Assembly (NCBI RefSeq): GCF_000633355.1
Contig: NZ_AYMQ01000038.1
Location: forward strand, 1-64,000
Direction of reading: 5' to 3'
Length of the DNA: 64,000 nt
DNA from: Serratia sp. H1w
GTDB taxonomy: Bacteria > Pseudomonadota > Gammaproteobacteria > Enterobacterales > Enterobacteriaceae
In this document: piece by piece, positions 40,726-50,422 of the stretch
How positions within the stretch are numbered: position 1 is the first letter of the stretch
How the letters are laid out: every line of letters starts with the position of its first letter
Made by a program: the position numbers and the translations under genes
The notes under the pieces: generated by a model
Told to the model about the DNA's origin: nothing
Database searches by the model: none
What the model saw: only the letters and a program-made list of their open reading frames with translations

Positions 40726-41205
40726 ATGTCTTCGACCATCACCATCGAGCAACTGAAAGAGCAAGGCCGCTACCAGGAAGCCAGCGAACTGGCCCAGCAG
40801 ATGCTGCAACAGGCACCGCTGGATGCAACGCTGCATTATCAACTGGCCTGCCTGTACGATGTGCAGGGCTTTGAGCAGCAGGCCATTCCCTGCTATCTCG
40901 CCGCCTTACAGTACGATCTGCCGGCACAATTACGCCAGGAAGCCTGGCTTGGCCTGGGCAGCACCTATCGCGCATTAGGGGAATACCAGAAATCACTCAA
41001 CACCTTTGATAAGGGGCTCAGCGAGTTCCCACAGGCTAAAGAGATCACCCTATTTCGGGCCATGACGCTCTACAATCTGGGTGAAACCAAACAGGCGGTG
41101 GCCGATCTGCTGATCCTGCTGGCCGAGACTTCTGCACATACCGAGATCAGCAGCTACCAGCGTGCTATCCAGCAATATGCTGCTGACTTGGATCGTATTG
41201 GCTGA
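40726..41205 (+). CDS. Tetratricopeptide repeat protein
   Basis: Predicted cytoplasmic TPR protein, 159 residues, unknown function. Helical repeats are visible: YQEASELAQQMLQQAPLDAT (about 14-33), LHYQLACLYDVQGFEQQAIP and GLGSTYRALGEYQKSLNTFD. The ATG at 40726 has AAAGGGAAA upstream; an earlier in-frame TTG at 40711 would put that site inside the gene. It is followed after 10 bases by a GNAT gene and probably co-transcribed. Confidence 0.85.
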   Translation: MSSTITIEQLKEQGRYQEASELAQQMLQQAPLDATLHYQLACLYDVQGFEQQAIPCYLAALQYDLPAQLRQEAWLGLGSTYRALGEYQKSLNTFDKGLSEFPQAKEITLFRAMTLYNLGETKQAVADLLILLAETSAHTEISSYQRAIQQYAADLDRIG

Positions 41206-41215
41206 GGAGAACATG

Positions 41216-41647
41216 ATGGAGATCATCACCGATTTACGTAGTTGTCATATCGATTGGCAGCAACTGGGCCAATTGCTGGCCGCTGCCGGGCTAGGCGAAC
41301 GCGATCCGCAGGTCTTACAGAAGGTGTATCAAAACAGCCAGTTCTGTTACTGGGGATTTATTGAGGGGGAGTTGATGGCTACCGCTCATGCCATTAGTGA
41401 TATGACCTCGGTAGCTTACCTGGCCGATGTCGCCATCGATCCGCGCTTTCAGGGGTGCGGTTATGGTCGGCAGTTGATGGATCACGTTATGCGAGATCTG
41501 GCTCCGTTGGGCAAAGTGTTTATTTACTCGGTGCCGGATAAACTGGCATTTTATAAGCGATATGGCTTCCACGATCTGACTACCGGCATGGTATATGCCG
41601 ATGGGAACGCGCTGGAACGGTTACAGAACAGCGGATATGTGCGTTGA
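41216..41647 (+). CDS. GNAT-family acetyltransferase
   Basis: Predicted N-acetyltransferase, 143 residues. Acetyl-CoA loop RFQGCGYGRQLMDHVM (about 79-94) and the C-terminal FYKRYGFHDL fold element are typical. The substrate is unknown. GAGGAG lies 6 bases before the ATG at 41216; another ATG at 41213 is directly adjacent. Coupled to the TPR gene. Neither is at this place in E. coli. Confidence 0.88.
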   Translation: MEIITDLRSCHIDWQQLGQLLAAAGLGERDPQVLQKVYQNSQFCYWGFIEGELMATAHAISDMTSVAYLADVAIDPRFQGCGYGRQLMDHVMRDLAPLGKVFIYSVPDKLAFYKRYGFHDLTTGMVYADGNALERLQNSGYVR

Positions 41648-41658
41648 GTATCAATTGG

Positions 41659-41982
41659 CTAGCGATCCTTGAGGTAAAATAACGCAGATTTAATGTAGAG
41701 CCTCAACGGCGTAAGGTAATAAGCAGGAATTATTACCATAAGTATCATCAAGACTATAATTCCGAAACCAAAAAATCCGTCTTTGAGAACTGTTCCAGTC
41801 GTAAAAATAATTAATATCACCGCTAAAATAAGACCTGCCCTAATCGTCCTTTTACCGATATCTCTGACTGAATAGATAATATCAAGGTCAAAAATTTTGG
41901 CATTTTCTGTTATTTTGCGAATCTCACGTTTGGTGAAGCCAGATCCCAATAGCAACCCGTTCACTCTTTTGATCTTTTTCAT
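41659..41982 (-). CDS. AT-rich hypothetical membrane protein
   Basis: 107 residues, unrecognised. Basic N-terminus (MKKIKRVNGLL) and two strongly hydrophobic segments (about 47-65 and 72-92), ending in a short basic tail. Codons are visibly richer in A/T than those of the flanking genes, suggesting recent acquisition. Opposite in direction to its neighbours and not part of the E. coli gene order. No function can be proposed. Confidence 0.6.
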   Translation of the reverse strand: MKKIKRVNGLLLGSGFTKREIRKITENAKIFDLDIIYSVRDIGKRTIRAGLILAVILIIFTTGTVLKDGFFGFGIIVLMILMVIIPAYYLTPLRLYIKSALFYLKDR

Positions 41983-42156
41983 TAGTCAACCTCATGACAC
42001 CAGATGCTATCGCCACTGAAAAGGTGTTGCAAGCCTCAAAACCCACAGCCGTCTGGATCTAAGCCCCGTTTTCCCGCATTATCTCTATATAGACGAGCGG
42101 TACCCTCACTCATCGTTCCGTACAGATTTTGACGATTAAAAGGTAGCTTTTACGCC

Positions 42157-42543
42157 ATGACAGACAAACCGCAGCACGCCTCGCTGACCATGTTCGGCAT
42201 CAAAAATTGTGACACTATCAAAAAAGCCCGCCGCTGGCTGGAAGAGCACGGTGTAGCCTACCAATTTCACGACTACCGCGCAGACGGGCTGGACGAACAG
42301 CTGTTGCGTGATTTTGTCGCACGCCTGGGTTGGCAGCCATTGTTGAACACTCGTGGCACCACCTGGCGTAAACTGGATGAAGCCCAGCGCAATGCCTGCG
42401 ACAACGCCGACGCCGCCATCGCTTTGATGCTGGAGCAACCGGCAATTATCAAACGCCCCCTGCTGGATGATGGTAAAGGCCATGCCCTGTTAGGTTTTAG
42501 CAGCGAAAGCTATCAGCAATTTATTACCGAGGTTAACTCATGA
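42157..42543 (+). CDS. yffB: YffB, ArsC/Spx-fold reductase-like protein
   Basis: Thioredoxin-fold protein of the ArsC family, 128 residues. The single active-site type Cys lies in [16 protein letters not shown]-like context ([20 protein letters not shown], about 13-32) and the family segments [12 protein letters not shown] and PAIIKRPLL follow. E. coli YffB begins about eleven residues later, at a Met that is also present here, so the start is not settled. It overlaps dapE by 4 bases (ATGA). Confidence 0.92.
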   Translation: MTDKPQHASLTMFGIKNCDTIKKARRWLEEHGVAYQFHDYRADGLDEQLLRDFVARLGWQPLLNTRGTTWRKLDEAQRNACDNADAAIALMLEQPAIIKRPLLDDGKGHALLGFSSESYQQFITEVNS

Positions 42544-43667
42544 TCTGCCCTGTTATCGAGCTGGCACAACAGCTTATCAAGCGCCCTTCCCTCAGCCCGC
42601 ATGATGAAGGCTGCCAGGAGCTGATGATTGCCCGCCTGCAAGCGATCGGTTTTACCGTCGAACCCATGAACTTTGGCGATACACAGAACTTCTGGGCCTG
42701 GCGCGGCCAGGGCAGCACGCTGGCATTTGCTGGCCACACCGATGTGGTGCCTACCGGTGACGAGAAAAATTGGGATAACCCACCGTTTGAACCGGTGATC
42801 CGCGACGGCATGCTTTATGGTCGCGGAGCCGCCGATATGAAAGGCTCCCTGGCTGCCATGCTGGTGGCTGCCGAACGTTTCGTTGCCGCCAACCCCGATC
42901 ATCAGGGCCGTCTGGCATTTCTGATCACCTCAGACGAAGAGGCCAGCGCCACTCACGGCACTGTGAAGGTGGTGGAAGCCTTGATGGCTCGCAACGAGCG
43001 CCTTGATTATTGCCTGGTCGGCGAGCCTTCAAGCACCGACCGGGTCGGCGACGTGGTAAAAAATGGCCGTCGTGGCTCGATGACAGCCAACCTGCGCATC
43101 CATGGTATTCAAGGACATGTTGCCTATCCACATCTGGCCGATAACCCGGTTCATCGGGCTATTCCTGCCCTAAACGAACTAGTCGCGATTGAGTGGGATC
43201 AAGGCAACGAATTCTTCCCGCCAACCAGCATGCAAATTGCCAACGTGCAGGCAGGTACCGGTAGCAACAACGTGATCCCGGGCGAAATGTTCGTGCAGTT
43301 CAACTTCCGCTTCAGCACCGAGCTTACCGATACCCTGATCAAACAGCGGGTACAGGAACTGCTGGATCGCCATAAGTTGAACTACAGTATCGATTGGTGG
43401 CTGTCTGGCCAACCTTTCCTGACCGCACGTGGTGCATTGGTTGATGCCGTAGTCAACGCCGTGGAACACTATGCCGAACTCACACCACAGTTGCTGACCA
43501 CCGGCGGCACCTCTGATGGCCGCTTTATCGCCCAGATGGGCGCACAGGTGGTTGAACTGGGACCGGTTAACGCCACCATCCATAAAGTGAACGAATGCGT
43601 ACATGCGGCCGATCTACAGTTACTGAGCCGCATGTATCAGCGTATCATGGAACAGTTGGTCGCATGA
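42540..43667 (+). CDS. dapE: Succinyl-diaminopimelate desuccinylase
   Basis: Zinc M20-family enzyme of the lysine/diaminopimelate pathway, 375 residues, the E. coli length. Metal motif [17 protein letters not shown] (His66), [27 protein letters not shown] with catalytic Glu pair, and [12 protein letters not shown] near the C-terminus. It overlaps both yffB and the next gene by ATGA, so the three are translationally coupled. Confidence 0.97.
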   Translation: MICPVIELAQQLIKRPSLSPHDEGCQELMIARLQAIGFTVEPMNFGDTQNFWAWRGQGSTLAFAGHTDVVPTGDEKNWDNPPFEPVIRDGMLYGRGAADMKGSLAAMLVAAERFVAANPDHQGRLAFLITSDEEASATHGTVKVVEALMARNERLDYCLVGEPSSTDRVGDVVKNGRRGSMTANLRIHGIQGHVAYPHLADNPVHRAIPALNELVAIEWDQGNEFFPPTSMQIANVQAGTGSNNVIPGEMFVQFNFRFSTELTDTLIKQRVQELLDRHKLNYSIDWWLSGQPFLTARGALVDAVVNAVEHYAELTPQLLTTGGTSDGRFIAQMGAQVVELGPVNATIHKVNECVHAADLQLLSRMYQRIMEQLVA

Positions 43668-44338
43668 TCAGCGCAGAAATGCTCACCGGGCGCTCAACGG
43701 AGCACCTCACCGTACTGAGCGGCAATCATCGGCTGCAACCCGCCGCAGTGCTGGCCTTTCAGGCCATGCAGCAGGCGGCGAAAACGGCAGGCTTTGATCT
43801 GCAACCGGCCAGCACCTTTCGCGATTTTGACCGGCAATTGGCGATCTGGAATGGCAAGTTCTGCGGTGAACGGCCAGTATTAGATCAGCACAGCCAGCCA
43901 ATGGATATCCAGCCGCTGTCTGCAGCCGAGCGTTGCGAGGCGATCCTACGTTGGTCAGCCTTGCCGGGTGCCAGCCGCCATCACTGGGGCAGCGATCTGG
44001 ATGTCTACGATCCGTCGCTCTTACCGGAAGGGCAAAAGTTGCAGCTGGAGCCTTGGGAATATGAAGCCGAAGGTTATTTTTATCCGCTAAATCTTTGGCT
44101 GACGGCGCATATGGCCGAGTTTGGTTTCTATCGTCCGTTTACCGCCGATCAGGGTGGCGTGGCAGTGGAACCCTGGCATTTGAGTTATCGCCCGCTGGCG
44201 CAGGAGGCCGAACATTTGCTGACGCCCGAGCTGCTGCTGGCAGCCTGGCGGGATAAGGACGTTGCAGGTGCATCATGGCTCGCAGGCCATCTGCCCGCAA
44301 TATTCTCGCGTTTTATTCGCCCTGAAGGAAAGGTGTAA
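43664..44338 (+). CDS. M15-family metallopeptidase, probable D-alanyl-D-alanine carboxypeptidase
   Basis: 224 residues from the ATG that overlaps the dapE stop (ATGA); an upstream in-frame start inside dapE is not credible. Zinc motif [14 protein letters not shown] (about 105-118) and VEPWHLSYR (about 177-185) are those of VanY-type M15B peptidases. No signal peptide is apparent. It is not at this position in E. coli. Co-transcription with dapE links it loosely to peptidoglycan precursors; the substrate is inferred from the family. Confidence 0.88.
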   Translation: MISAEMLTGRSTEHLTVLSGNHRLQPAAVLAFQAMQQAAKTAGFDLQPASTFRDFDRQLAIWNGKFCGERPVLDQHSQPMDIQPLSAAERCEAILRWSALPGASRHHWGSDLDVYDPSLLPEGQKLQLEPWEYEAEGYFYPLNLWLTAHMAEFGFYRPFTADQGGVAVEPWHLSYRPLAQEAEHLLTPELLLAAWRDKDVAGASWLAGHLPAIFSRFIRPEGKV

Positions 44339-44340
44339 AC

Positions 44341-44526
44341 ATGCATTGGTTAGCTGACTACTGGTGGATAGTTCTGGTGATCCTGGTAGGTATGGTCATT
44401 AACGGGATCAAGGAATTACGCCGTCTTGACCACCGCAAGTTCCTGGCTAACAAGCCGGAATTGCCCCCCCACCGCGATAACAACGCCAAGTGGGATGACG
44501 AAGAAGACTGGCCCAAAAAGAAATAA
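44341..44526 (+). CDS. ypfN: YpfN, small membrane protein (UPF0370)
   Basis: 61-residue protein with one N-terminal membrane segment (about 5-23) and the conserved [20 protein letters not shown]-like tail ending WPKKK. It matches E. coli YpfN. AAGGAAAGG precedes the ATG, which lies 3 bases after the peptidase stop. Function unknown. Confidence 0.94.
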   Translation: MHWLADYWWIVLVILVGMVINGIKELRRLDHRKFLANKPELPPHRDNNAKWDDEEDWPKKK

Positions 44527-44530
44527 CGTC

Positions 44531-44550
44531 AGGGCGCACATCAGCGCCCT
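44531..44550. terminator. Hairpin between converging ypfN and ypfH
   Basis: AGGGCGC-ACATCA-GCGCCCT, a perfect 7-bp stem with a six-base loop; GCGGTTTATTT follows on the plus strand. The T-run is weak, so termination is plausible but not strong. Confidence 0.5.
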
Positions 44551-44555
44551 GCGGT

Positions 44556-45245
44556 TTATTTAAAGGCGATCAGATCGCCTCGTTTACCAAACATCGCCTC
44601 TTCCCAATAGCGCTGTGGCACGTAGTAATGCAAACGCTCCAGTGCAGAGTTCATCATGCCAGCGCTGATCGCATGCCCGACACCTGGCTCAATATCCAAC
44701 GTCACGTCCCCGCCAACGGCCTGTAGTTTAGCCTCTGCCGCTTGCGCATGTTGCACCGCAATAACGCCATCCGTTTCACCATGGATCAGGTGAACCACGC
44801 TGTCACAGAAACCGGCCTCCGGCAACTGGGCAAAACGCCCGCTGAAGGCCACCACTCGCCCGGCCAGTTTGGCTTCGGCCTTCAAGCCTTCCAGCGCCAT
44901 GATTGACCCCTGAGAAAAACCAACCAGAGCGGTGCCTGCATAGCCCACGCCGCTGTGTTGCTGCCAGTAGCGCACGGTTTCAACAAAGGTTGGCATCACT
45001 TCGGCAATACGCTGTGCGCGGTTATCTTCAGTGATCCCCTGCACCGAGAACCATTGGCGACCCTCACCGTTGCCAAAAGCAAACGGGCCACCGATGCTCA
45101 CTACCAAGGCCTGCGGGAAATCTTTGGCGAAGTAACTGCCGATCTCCCCCATCGCCACCGGGTTATCCCCTACACCATGAAACAGCAGGATCAGTTGCTC
45201 TGCCGGTGTTGCGGGGCTTTGGACAACGAAATGTGAATGTTTCAT
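44556..45245 (-). CDS. ypfH: YpfH, alpha/beta-hydrolase esterase
   Basis: Predicted serine esterase, 229 residues. Nucleophile Ser111 in GFSQGSIM; acid in HGETDGVI and His in GVGHAIS complete the triad. The oxyanion-side segment is LLFHGVGDNP. In E. coli YpfH is an uncharacterised esterase. Cytoplasmic by lack of a signal peptide. It is convergent with ypfN. Confidence 0.93.
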   Translation of the reverse strand: MKHSHFVVQSPATPAEQLILLFHGVGDNPVAMGEIGSYFAKDFPQALVVSIGGPFAFGNGEGRQWFSVQGITEDNRAQRIAEVMPTFVETVRYWQQHSGVGYAGTALVGFSQGSIMALEGLKAEAKLAGRVVAFSGRFAQLPEAGFCDSVVHLIHGETDGVIAVQHAQAAEAKLQAVGGDVTLDIEPGVGHAISAGMMNSALERLHYYVPQRYWEEAMFGKRGDLIAFK

Positions 45246-45351
45246 GGGGACTCCTCAGGTTAAATACGTCCGGGTTGCCCCGGTCAATGTTGCTTACTAT
45301 ACGCTGTGGAGAAATCAGGGAAATCGGGTTTTATTGAACAACTCTTTCCAT

Positions 45352-47367
45352 TTATTGCAACGATTGTGTCCATTGCTGCCAATAGCAACAGCGTTGCGTA
45401 TTGAGTTGAGCCAATGCTTGCCCAGCCTCTTGTCGCCAAAGGCGCAGCAAGGCTTTTTGGCCGCTCAAACCATATTGGGCAACACACTGAGCCGTGGTTT
45501 GTTGTTGCTGTAAATGTGCGCGCAAGGCCGCACAAGGTAACTCACTGGTTAGCAGTAAACGTTGTAGCGCCCCTAGACTAGCCTCTAATGGCCGATGCGC
45601 AAAGGCAAAGCCTGCCAGCTCGCGCCAGTCTTCTTCGTTTAATACGGGATCGGCATCTTCGGTAAATTCCAGCAACAGATCGCTACGTTGCCGCAACCAG
45701 CGCCAATCGCGCGCCAGATGCTTATGCGCCGCATGGCACAGGTTTTCACCTTGCTCGCTGATAGGAAGTAACGCCATTGCGGTATAACAACCGCTACTGG
45801 CTTCCGGTTTGTTGCCGATCCGCACCAGGGTGAAGCCACAGGATTGCCAAAACCGCCACAACGGCTCGGTATAGCCGAAGCTGACGGAAAGAAAGTCCAG
45901 CCCCTGTGCGCTACGCTTCTGTTGTTCGATCAACTGGCTGGCGATCCCTTGTTGACGCAACTCCGGCAATACGGCGATACGGGTAATACGGCGAGAACGC
46001 AGCGTAGGTGCCCACCATTGGCCGCTATGCGCCGCCAGAGATTGCGCCACCAGGTTGCCACGCGGCCTGCGGCGGCCCGCCCAAACCTCATGAGACAGTT
46101 CAGCCTCCAGGCCACCCTCATCCACCAGCCATAACGCCCCAACGACTTCATTACCCAGCGTTGCCGCACTGAAATGCATGCCTGGCGCATCCATCAGGCG
46201 GCGTAAATCCAGCGGTGAAGTACGATAGTGTGCGCTACAGAGCAAGGCATAGAAACGCCGTAACCGTTGCGGATCGCCGCACAATTTAGACTGCTCAATT
46301 GATGTGATCGTTGGAGGTTGTCTGGCAGCAGACCATACCGGCTCTTCGTTAAACAGCAAGGCATGATCGATGACACGCTCCAGAGCATCGCCCTCAGCCC
46401 AACGCATGGGCTGCTGCAAACTTAGCGGCTGCCAATGCGCTAAACCGGCGCAAAACTTCAGCAAAAATCCACGCCCAGTACCTTCGTAGCCCTGCACCGT
46501 CGTAGTAAGTAAAACGCGTGGGAAATAGCTCATTAGTTGCTGCAATAACGGGCCAGGGATCGCTGCGGCCTCATCCACCAGCAGCCAACCAACACCACTT
46601 GCATAATGTTCAACACAATGTTGCAGCAAGGCGTCTGGCGCCCAAAACTGCGCCCGCCCTGCAGACCACTCGCTGGCAACGTCGGTCGCGGCGCGGCTAG
46701 GGCCAGTGATCCAACAGGCTAGCGGACTGTTTGCCATCAACATTCCCGCTACCGTGGATTTCCCCCGGCCACGCGCGGCGGTTAATACCCAGATGCCTGA
46801 GTCTGCCGCCAGCAACCGGCCTAAAATGGCCTGCTGTTCGGCCGTTGGGTTGCCATCTGGCTCCTGCCACGTCTGACGCTCCGGCAAGGGAGCCAGATAC
46901 AGCGATTCACCTTGCCGCCAGATTGACACTTCGCTATCGGCCAGCAATTGCTGTTGCAGGTGGTGGATAAAGTGGGGAGTCGCGATCGGTTGCGGGCAAT
47001 CGCTCCAACGTAGGCTGTCGCTGTCGGGTTGCTGCGCCCAGCGTTGCCAGGAGGGTACCAACAACAGCAACCAGCTTCCCGCGCGTAGCGCGCCGCAGAG
47101 TTGGGCCAATGCCTCAACGTCGAGGCCTTCGGTCGCATCAAACACCGCATGCAACCGCTCTTGCCCCAACAGGGTTTTGACCGCGCCACTTGCCAGCGCA
47201 TCGCTCCCAACGGGTACATCATTACCGACCCAAGGCCAGTCGCCCGGCAATTGGGTCACCAGTTGTTGTGCCTGAGCTCGGCACCATTGCGGCTCACCGC
47301 TGAGCACCAACAGCCGCCGAATACCCTGCCGCTGCATGTGTTGCTGCATTGTTTGTAACATTAGCAT
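45352..47367 (-). CDS. tmcA: tRNA(Met) cytidine acetyltransferase
   Basis: Makes N4-acetylcytidine at the wobble base of elongator tRNA-Met using ATP and acetyl-CoA, 671 residues, the E. coli TmcA length. Walker A is [10 protein letters not shown] (about 196-205), [15 protein letters not shown] is Walker B, and [17 protein letters not shown] is a family signature. A GNAT domain follows (about 370-550, with [13 protein letters not shown]). It lies 50 bases below ypfJ and may be in the same transcript. Confidence 0.96.
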   Translation of the reverse strand: MLMLQTMQQHMQRQGIRRLLVLSGEPQWCRAQAQQLVTQLPGDWPWVGNDVPVGSDALASGAVKTLLGQERLHAVFDATEGLDVEALAQLCGALRAGSWLLLLVPSWQRWAQQPDSDSLRWSDCPQPIATPHFIHHLQQQLLADSEVSIWRQGESLYLAPLPERQTWQEPDGNPTAEQQAILGRLLAADSGIWVLTAARGRGKSTVAGMLMANSPLACWITGPSRAATDVASEWSAGRAQFWAPDALLQHCVEHYASGVGWLLVDEAAAIPGPLLQQLMSYFPRVLLTTTVQGYEGTGRGFLLKFCAGLAHWQPLSLQQPMRWAEGDALERVIDHALLFNEEPVWSAARQPPTITSIEQSKLCGDPQRLRRFYALLCSAHYRTSPLDLRRLMDAPGMHFSAATLGNEVVGALWLVDEGGLEAELSHEVWAGRRRPRGNLVAQSLAAHSGQWWAPTLRSRRITRIAVLPELRQQGIASQLIEQQKRSAQGLDFLSVSFGYTEPLWRFWQSCGFTLVRIGNKPEASSGCYTAMALLPISEQGENLCHAAHKHLARDWRWLRQRSDLLLEFTEDADPVLNEEDWRELAGFAFAHRPLEASLGALQRLLLTSELPCAALRAHLQQQQTTAQCVAQYGLSGQKALLRLWRQEAGQALAQLNTQRCCYWQQWTQSLQ

Positions 47368-47417
47368 TGGGACCTGAAAGCAGAGTGCCGGGCTCTAAGC
47401 ACCGGCACTGAGTCATA

Positions 47418-48284
47418 TCAACGAGAGGCGAAGGTGTTGCAGGTATTAGGATCGCCGCTGTCGAACCCTTGCTTGAACCAGGTATAACGCTGCTGCGAGG
47501 TGCCATGGGTAAAGCTGTCCGGTACCACTCGCCCCTGACTTTGCTGCTGCAAACGGTCATCGCCGATCGCCTGTGCGGCATTCAGCGCGGCCTGGAGATC
47601 GCCCGCTTCCAGCATTTGCTGTTTCTCTGCATAGTGACCCCAAACGCCAGCAAAACAGTCGGCCTGTAGCTCCATTTTCACCGACAGGCGGTTAACCTCA
47701 GCCTGGCTGGCCCCTTGCTGCATCTGACGAACCTTGCGCTCGATCCCCAGCAGATTCTGCACGTGGTGGCCCACTTCATGCGCAACCACATAGGCCTGGG
47801 CAAAGTCGCCGCCAGCACCCAGCTTGGTTTTCATATCCTGGTAGAACGAGAGGTCGATATAGACCGTATCGTCCGCCGGGCAATAGAACGGCCCCATTAC
47901 CGACTGGCCGGTACCGCAACCGGTACGCGTCGCGCCTCGGTACATCACCAGTTTGGGATCCTGATAGTTTTTCCCCATATGCTTGAAGATCCCCTGCCAG
48001 TTATCTTCGGTAGATGCCAGCACCACCGAGGTAAATTTGGCCAGTTGATCGTCCTGCGGGCTGATGTTGGCACTTTGCTGCTGAGTTTGTGGCGAGACAT
48101 CTCCGCCGTTCAATAGGGGAGTCAGATCGACCCCGTAGTAACCGGCAACCAGCACCACTACCAGAATGATCAGGCCACCTTTGCCGCCGATAGGTATCCG
48201 TGGCCCGCCACCGCCGCCCAGACCGGAAGACTGCCCACGGCGATCCTCGACATTGTCACTCTCACGACGCCCTTGCCAACGCAT
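47418..48284 (-). CDS. ypfJ: YpfJ, predicted membrane zinc metallopeptidase
   Basis: 288-residue protein of the YpfJ family. One N-terminal membrane segment (about 36-55), then a domain with the metal motif [15 protein letters not shown] (about 165-179) and [14 protein letters not shown] as the third ligand region. [15 protein letters not shown] segment is conserved. The substrate is unknown. Confidence 0.93.
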   Translation of the reverse strand: MRWQGRRESDNVEDRRGQSSGLGGGGGPRIPIGGKGGLIILVVVLVAGYYGVDLTPLLNGGDVSPQTQQQSANISPQDDQLAKFTSVVLASTEDNWQGIFKHMGKNYQDPKLVMYRGATRTGCGTGQSVMGPFYCPADDTVYIDLSFYQDMKTKLGAGGDFAQAYVVAHEVGHHVQNLLGIERKVRQMQQGASQAEVNRLSVKMELQADCFAGVWGHYAEKQQMLEAGDLQAALNAAQAIGDDRLQQQSQGRVVPDSFTHGTSQQRYTWFKQGFDSGDPNTCNTFASR

Positions 48285-48554
48285 AAATAAACTCCAAATG
48301 TGATCGGAAAACTTGCTCTGGTTACTATTATAAGGCGTTGGCGGCGGAGGGAATGCAGTAATTTTCTGGAAAGTGGGGAATGAGGGATCGAAGGTGGCGG
48401 TTTAGTTCGTTTACCTCTTCCCCCAAAGGCTGTCTCTTGAGCAAATTTTATGATCAACAGACTTTGCGAGTCGGATCCAGAGCCAAGGCAGCTGCAATGT
48501 GAACCATTGAAAGCCTGTGATAGTTTTTTTATGTTTTGTCCAGGGATGACCGAC

Positions 48555-49466
48555 ATGAAAAAAACCACGTCCACTTTGCATGATGCCGTATTCAAAAAGT
48601 TTCTTACCCATCCGGATACGGCCCGTGACTTTCTGGAACTGCACTTGCCGTCTGTATTGCTGCAAGCTTGCGATTTGAGTACGTTAAAACTGGAACCCGG
48701 AAGTTTTATCGAAAGGGACCTGCGCGCCTATTACTCCGACGTGCTCTACTCGTTGCAAACTGACAAGGGAGACGGGTATGCGTATGTTTTGATTGAACAC
48801 CAAAGCTCTCATGATAAACATATGGCATTTCGTTTAATACGCTATGCCATCGCAGCAATGCAACGCCACCTAGAGACAAAGAACGACCAGCTTCCGCTGG
48901 TGATCCCAATACTCTTTTATCATGGCCAAGTGACACCTTATCCCTATTCCATGAACTGGCTGGCTGAATTCAGTGAACCAGAACTGGCAAGGCAACTCTA
49001 TGCAGGGGATTTTCCGCTAGTTGACGTTACCGTCATTCCTGACGATGACATCATGCAACATCGCCGCATGGCCATTCTTGAGTTACTGCAAAAGCACGTA
49101 CGCCTGCGCGATCTGGCTGAGCTCCAGGAACAACTGGTCACATTATTGCTGACCGGATACACTACTAAAGAGCAACTGATATCGCTGATCAACTACATGT
49201 TGCAAGCAGGGAGCACGACTGAACCGGAGAGGCTGATCCGTGAATTGGCCAGCCGTGCACCAAGACATGAGGAGGAATTGATGACTATTGCAGAATATCT
49301 CGAGCAAAAAGGTTTCAAAAAAGGAATAGAGCAAGGCATTGAGAAAGGCGAACATGGAGCGGCTGTAAAAATAGCCCGTTCCATGCTGGCCGATGGTTTC
49401 GACCTGGCTAAAATCATGAAACTGACCGGGCTTTCGGAAGACGATCTGGCGAAAATCCGCCAGTAA
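48555..49466 (+). CDS. Rpn-family recombination-promoting nuclease (PD-(D/E)XK)
   Basis: 303-residue protein of the Rpn/YhgA family, often labelled transposase. It opens KKTTSTLHDAVFKKFL. The nuclease core has YYSDVLYSL and the acidic YVLIEHQS motif (about 87-94), then FRLIRYAIAAMQRH and LVIPILFYHG. E. coli relatives degrade DNA and some act in phage defence. I chose the ATG at 48555, nine bases after AGGG and matching RpnB/YfcI starts; the frame extends further up without support. The variable C-terminal part has its own ribosome site and ATG (see next entry). It lies between ypfJ and purC, where E. coli has no such gene. Confidence 0.9.
   Translation: MKKTTSTLHDAVFKKFLTHPDTARDFLELHLPSVLLQACDLSTLKLEPGSFIERDLRAYYSDVLYSLQTDKGDGYAYVLIEHQSSHDKHMAFRLIRYAIAAMQRHLETKNDQLPLVIPILFYHGQVTPYPYSMNWLAEFSEPELARQLYAGDFPLVDVTVIPDDDIMQHRRMAILELLQKHVRLRDLAELQEQLVTLLLTGYTTKEQLISLINYMLQAGSTTEPERLIRELASRAPRHEEELMTIAEYLEQKGFKKGIEQGIEKGEHGAAVKIARSMLADGFDLAKIMKLTGLSEDDLAKIRQ
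49281..49466 (+). CDS. Candidate intragenic small Rpn product (RpnS type)
   Basis: Within the rpn frame, GAGGAGGAATTG directly precedes an ATG at 49281. Translation from it gives a 61-residue protein, MTIAEYLEQKGFKKG... with KGIEQGIEKGEHG and a helical end. In E. coli, Rpn genes have been reported to make a short C-terminal protein from an internal start that blocks the full-length toxin; MTIAE begins the equivalent segment there. The strength of this site is seen; the product is inferred. Confidence 0.5.
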   Translation: MTIAEYLEQKGFKKGIEQGIEKGEHGAAVKIARSMLADGFDLAKIMKLTGLSEDDLAKIRQ

Positions 49467-49500
49467 ACCGTCTATAGTGGCGGAGTCAACGAACTCACCA

Positions 49501-49527
49501 CGCCCCTCTTCTATGAGCAGAGGGGCG
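49501..49527. terminator. Hairpin between converging rpn and purC
   Basis: CGCCCCTCT/AGAGGGGCG, a perfect 9-bp stem with a 9-base loop, located between the two stops. No T-run of note on either side, so it may be a Rho-independent-like barrier of moderate strength or an mRNA 3-prime stabiliser. Confidence 0.5.
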
Positions 49528-49542
49528 CAATATTGATAACGA

Positions 49543-50256
49543 TTAGTCCAGCTTCACACCGATACGGCGAGCGACTTCCTCGTAGGCTTCAATCAGACCA
49601 CCCAGGCTCTGACGGAAGCGGTCCTTGTCCATCTTGGCCAGGGTATCTTTATCCCACAGGCGGCTACCATCCGGTGAGAACTCATCACCCAGCACCACTT
49701 CGCCGTTGAACAATCCAAACTCCAGCTTGAAGTCGACCAGGATCAGATCTGCATCGTCAAACAGTTTGCTCAACACGTCATTCGCCATGTAGCTCAGCTC
49801 ACGCATCCGCGCCAAATGTTCTTTGCTCACCCAGCCGAAGGTTTCGCAATAGGATTCGTTCACCATTGGGTCATGCATGGCATCGTTCTTCAGGAACAGA
49901 TCAAACAGCGGAGGATTCAGCGGCAGGCCTTCTTCAATGCCCAGGCGTTTGACCAATGAACCTGCGGCGCGGTTACGGATCACACACTCAACCGGTACCA
50001 TCTCCAGCTTTTTCACCAGCACTTCGTTATCTGACAGCAGGCGTTCCATCTGCGTTGGGATACCCGCCTCCTCCAGCTTGCTCATAATGAAATGGTTGAA
50101 CTTGTTGTTCACCATCCCTTTACGATCGAACTGCTCAATGCGCTGACCATCCAGTGCTGACGTATCGTTACGGAATTCCAGCACCAGCAGATCCGGGTTT
50201 TCGGTGGTGTAGACGGTTTTTGCCTTGCCGCGATACAGTTCAGCTAGCTTTTGCAT
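49543..50256 (-). CDS. purC: SAICAR synthetase
   Basis: Purine-biosynthesis enzyme joining CAIR and aspartate, 237 residues, the E. coli length. Opening [20 protein letters not shown], the substrate segment [18 protein letters not shown], and [15 protein letters not shown] are family signatures. A PurR-type operator lies 112 bases upstream of its start. It lies downstream of bamC in the same direction but behind a terminator. Confidence 0.97.
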   Translation of the reverse strand: MQKLAELYRGKAKTVYTTENPDLLVLEFRNDTSALDGQRIEQFDRKGMVNNKFNHFIMSKLEEAGIPTQMERLLSDNEVLVKKLEMVPVECVIRNRAAGSLVKRLGIEEGLPLNPPLFDLFLKNDAMHDPMVNESYCETFGWVSKEHLARMRELSYMANDVLSKLFDDADLILVDFKLEFGLFNGEVVLGDEFSPDGSRLWDKDTLAKMDKDRFRQSLGGLIEAYEEVARRIGVKLD

Positions 50257-50367
50257 CTTAACTTACTCCAATGAGGTGGTACCTTCCGGCTGCCAGGCAG
50301 CCTACCGGGCACAAAATTGACCTGATAAGTTCTTTGGTTTGCTGATAACTATTGTGCCAAATCTGCG

Positions 50368-50383
50368 ACGCAAACGATACCGT
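50368..50383 (-). promoter_or_regulatory. PurR operator upstream of purC
   Basis: ACGCAAACGATACCGT matches the PurR 16-mer ACGCAAACGTTTGCGT at 13 positions, including the whole first half. Placed 112-127 bases upstream of the purC ATG, suitable for repression of its promoter. Confidence 0.65.
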
Positions 50384-50398
50384 ATCAGCAAAACAAAA

Positions 50399-50414
50399 AG
50401 GGGCCGTAGCCCCT
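50399..50414 (-). terminator. Terminator after dapA-bamC
   Basis: AGGGGC-CGTA-GCCCCT, a perfect 6-bp stem with a tetraloop. The minus strand continues TTTTTGTTTT. It lies 9 bases beyond the bamC stop and next to the PurR box. Confidence 0.8.
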
Positions 50415-50422
50415 AGATGTAA

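Noticed and set aside
48555-49466. Reading the Rpn gene as a transposase or IS element
   Set aside because: No terminal inverted repeats or target duplications; the family is a PD-(D/E)XK nuclease despite the common transposase label.
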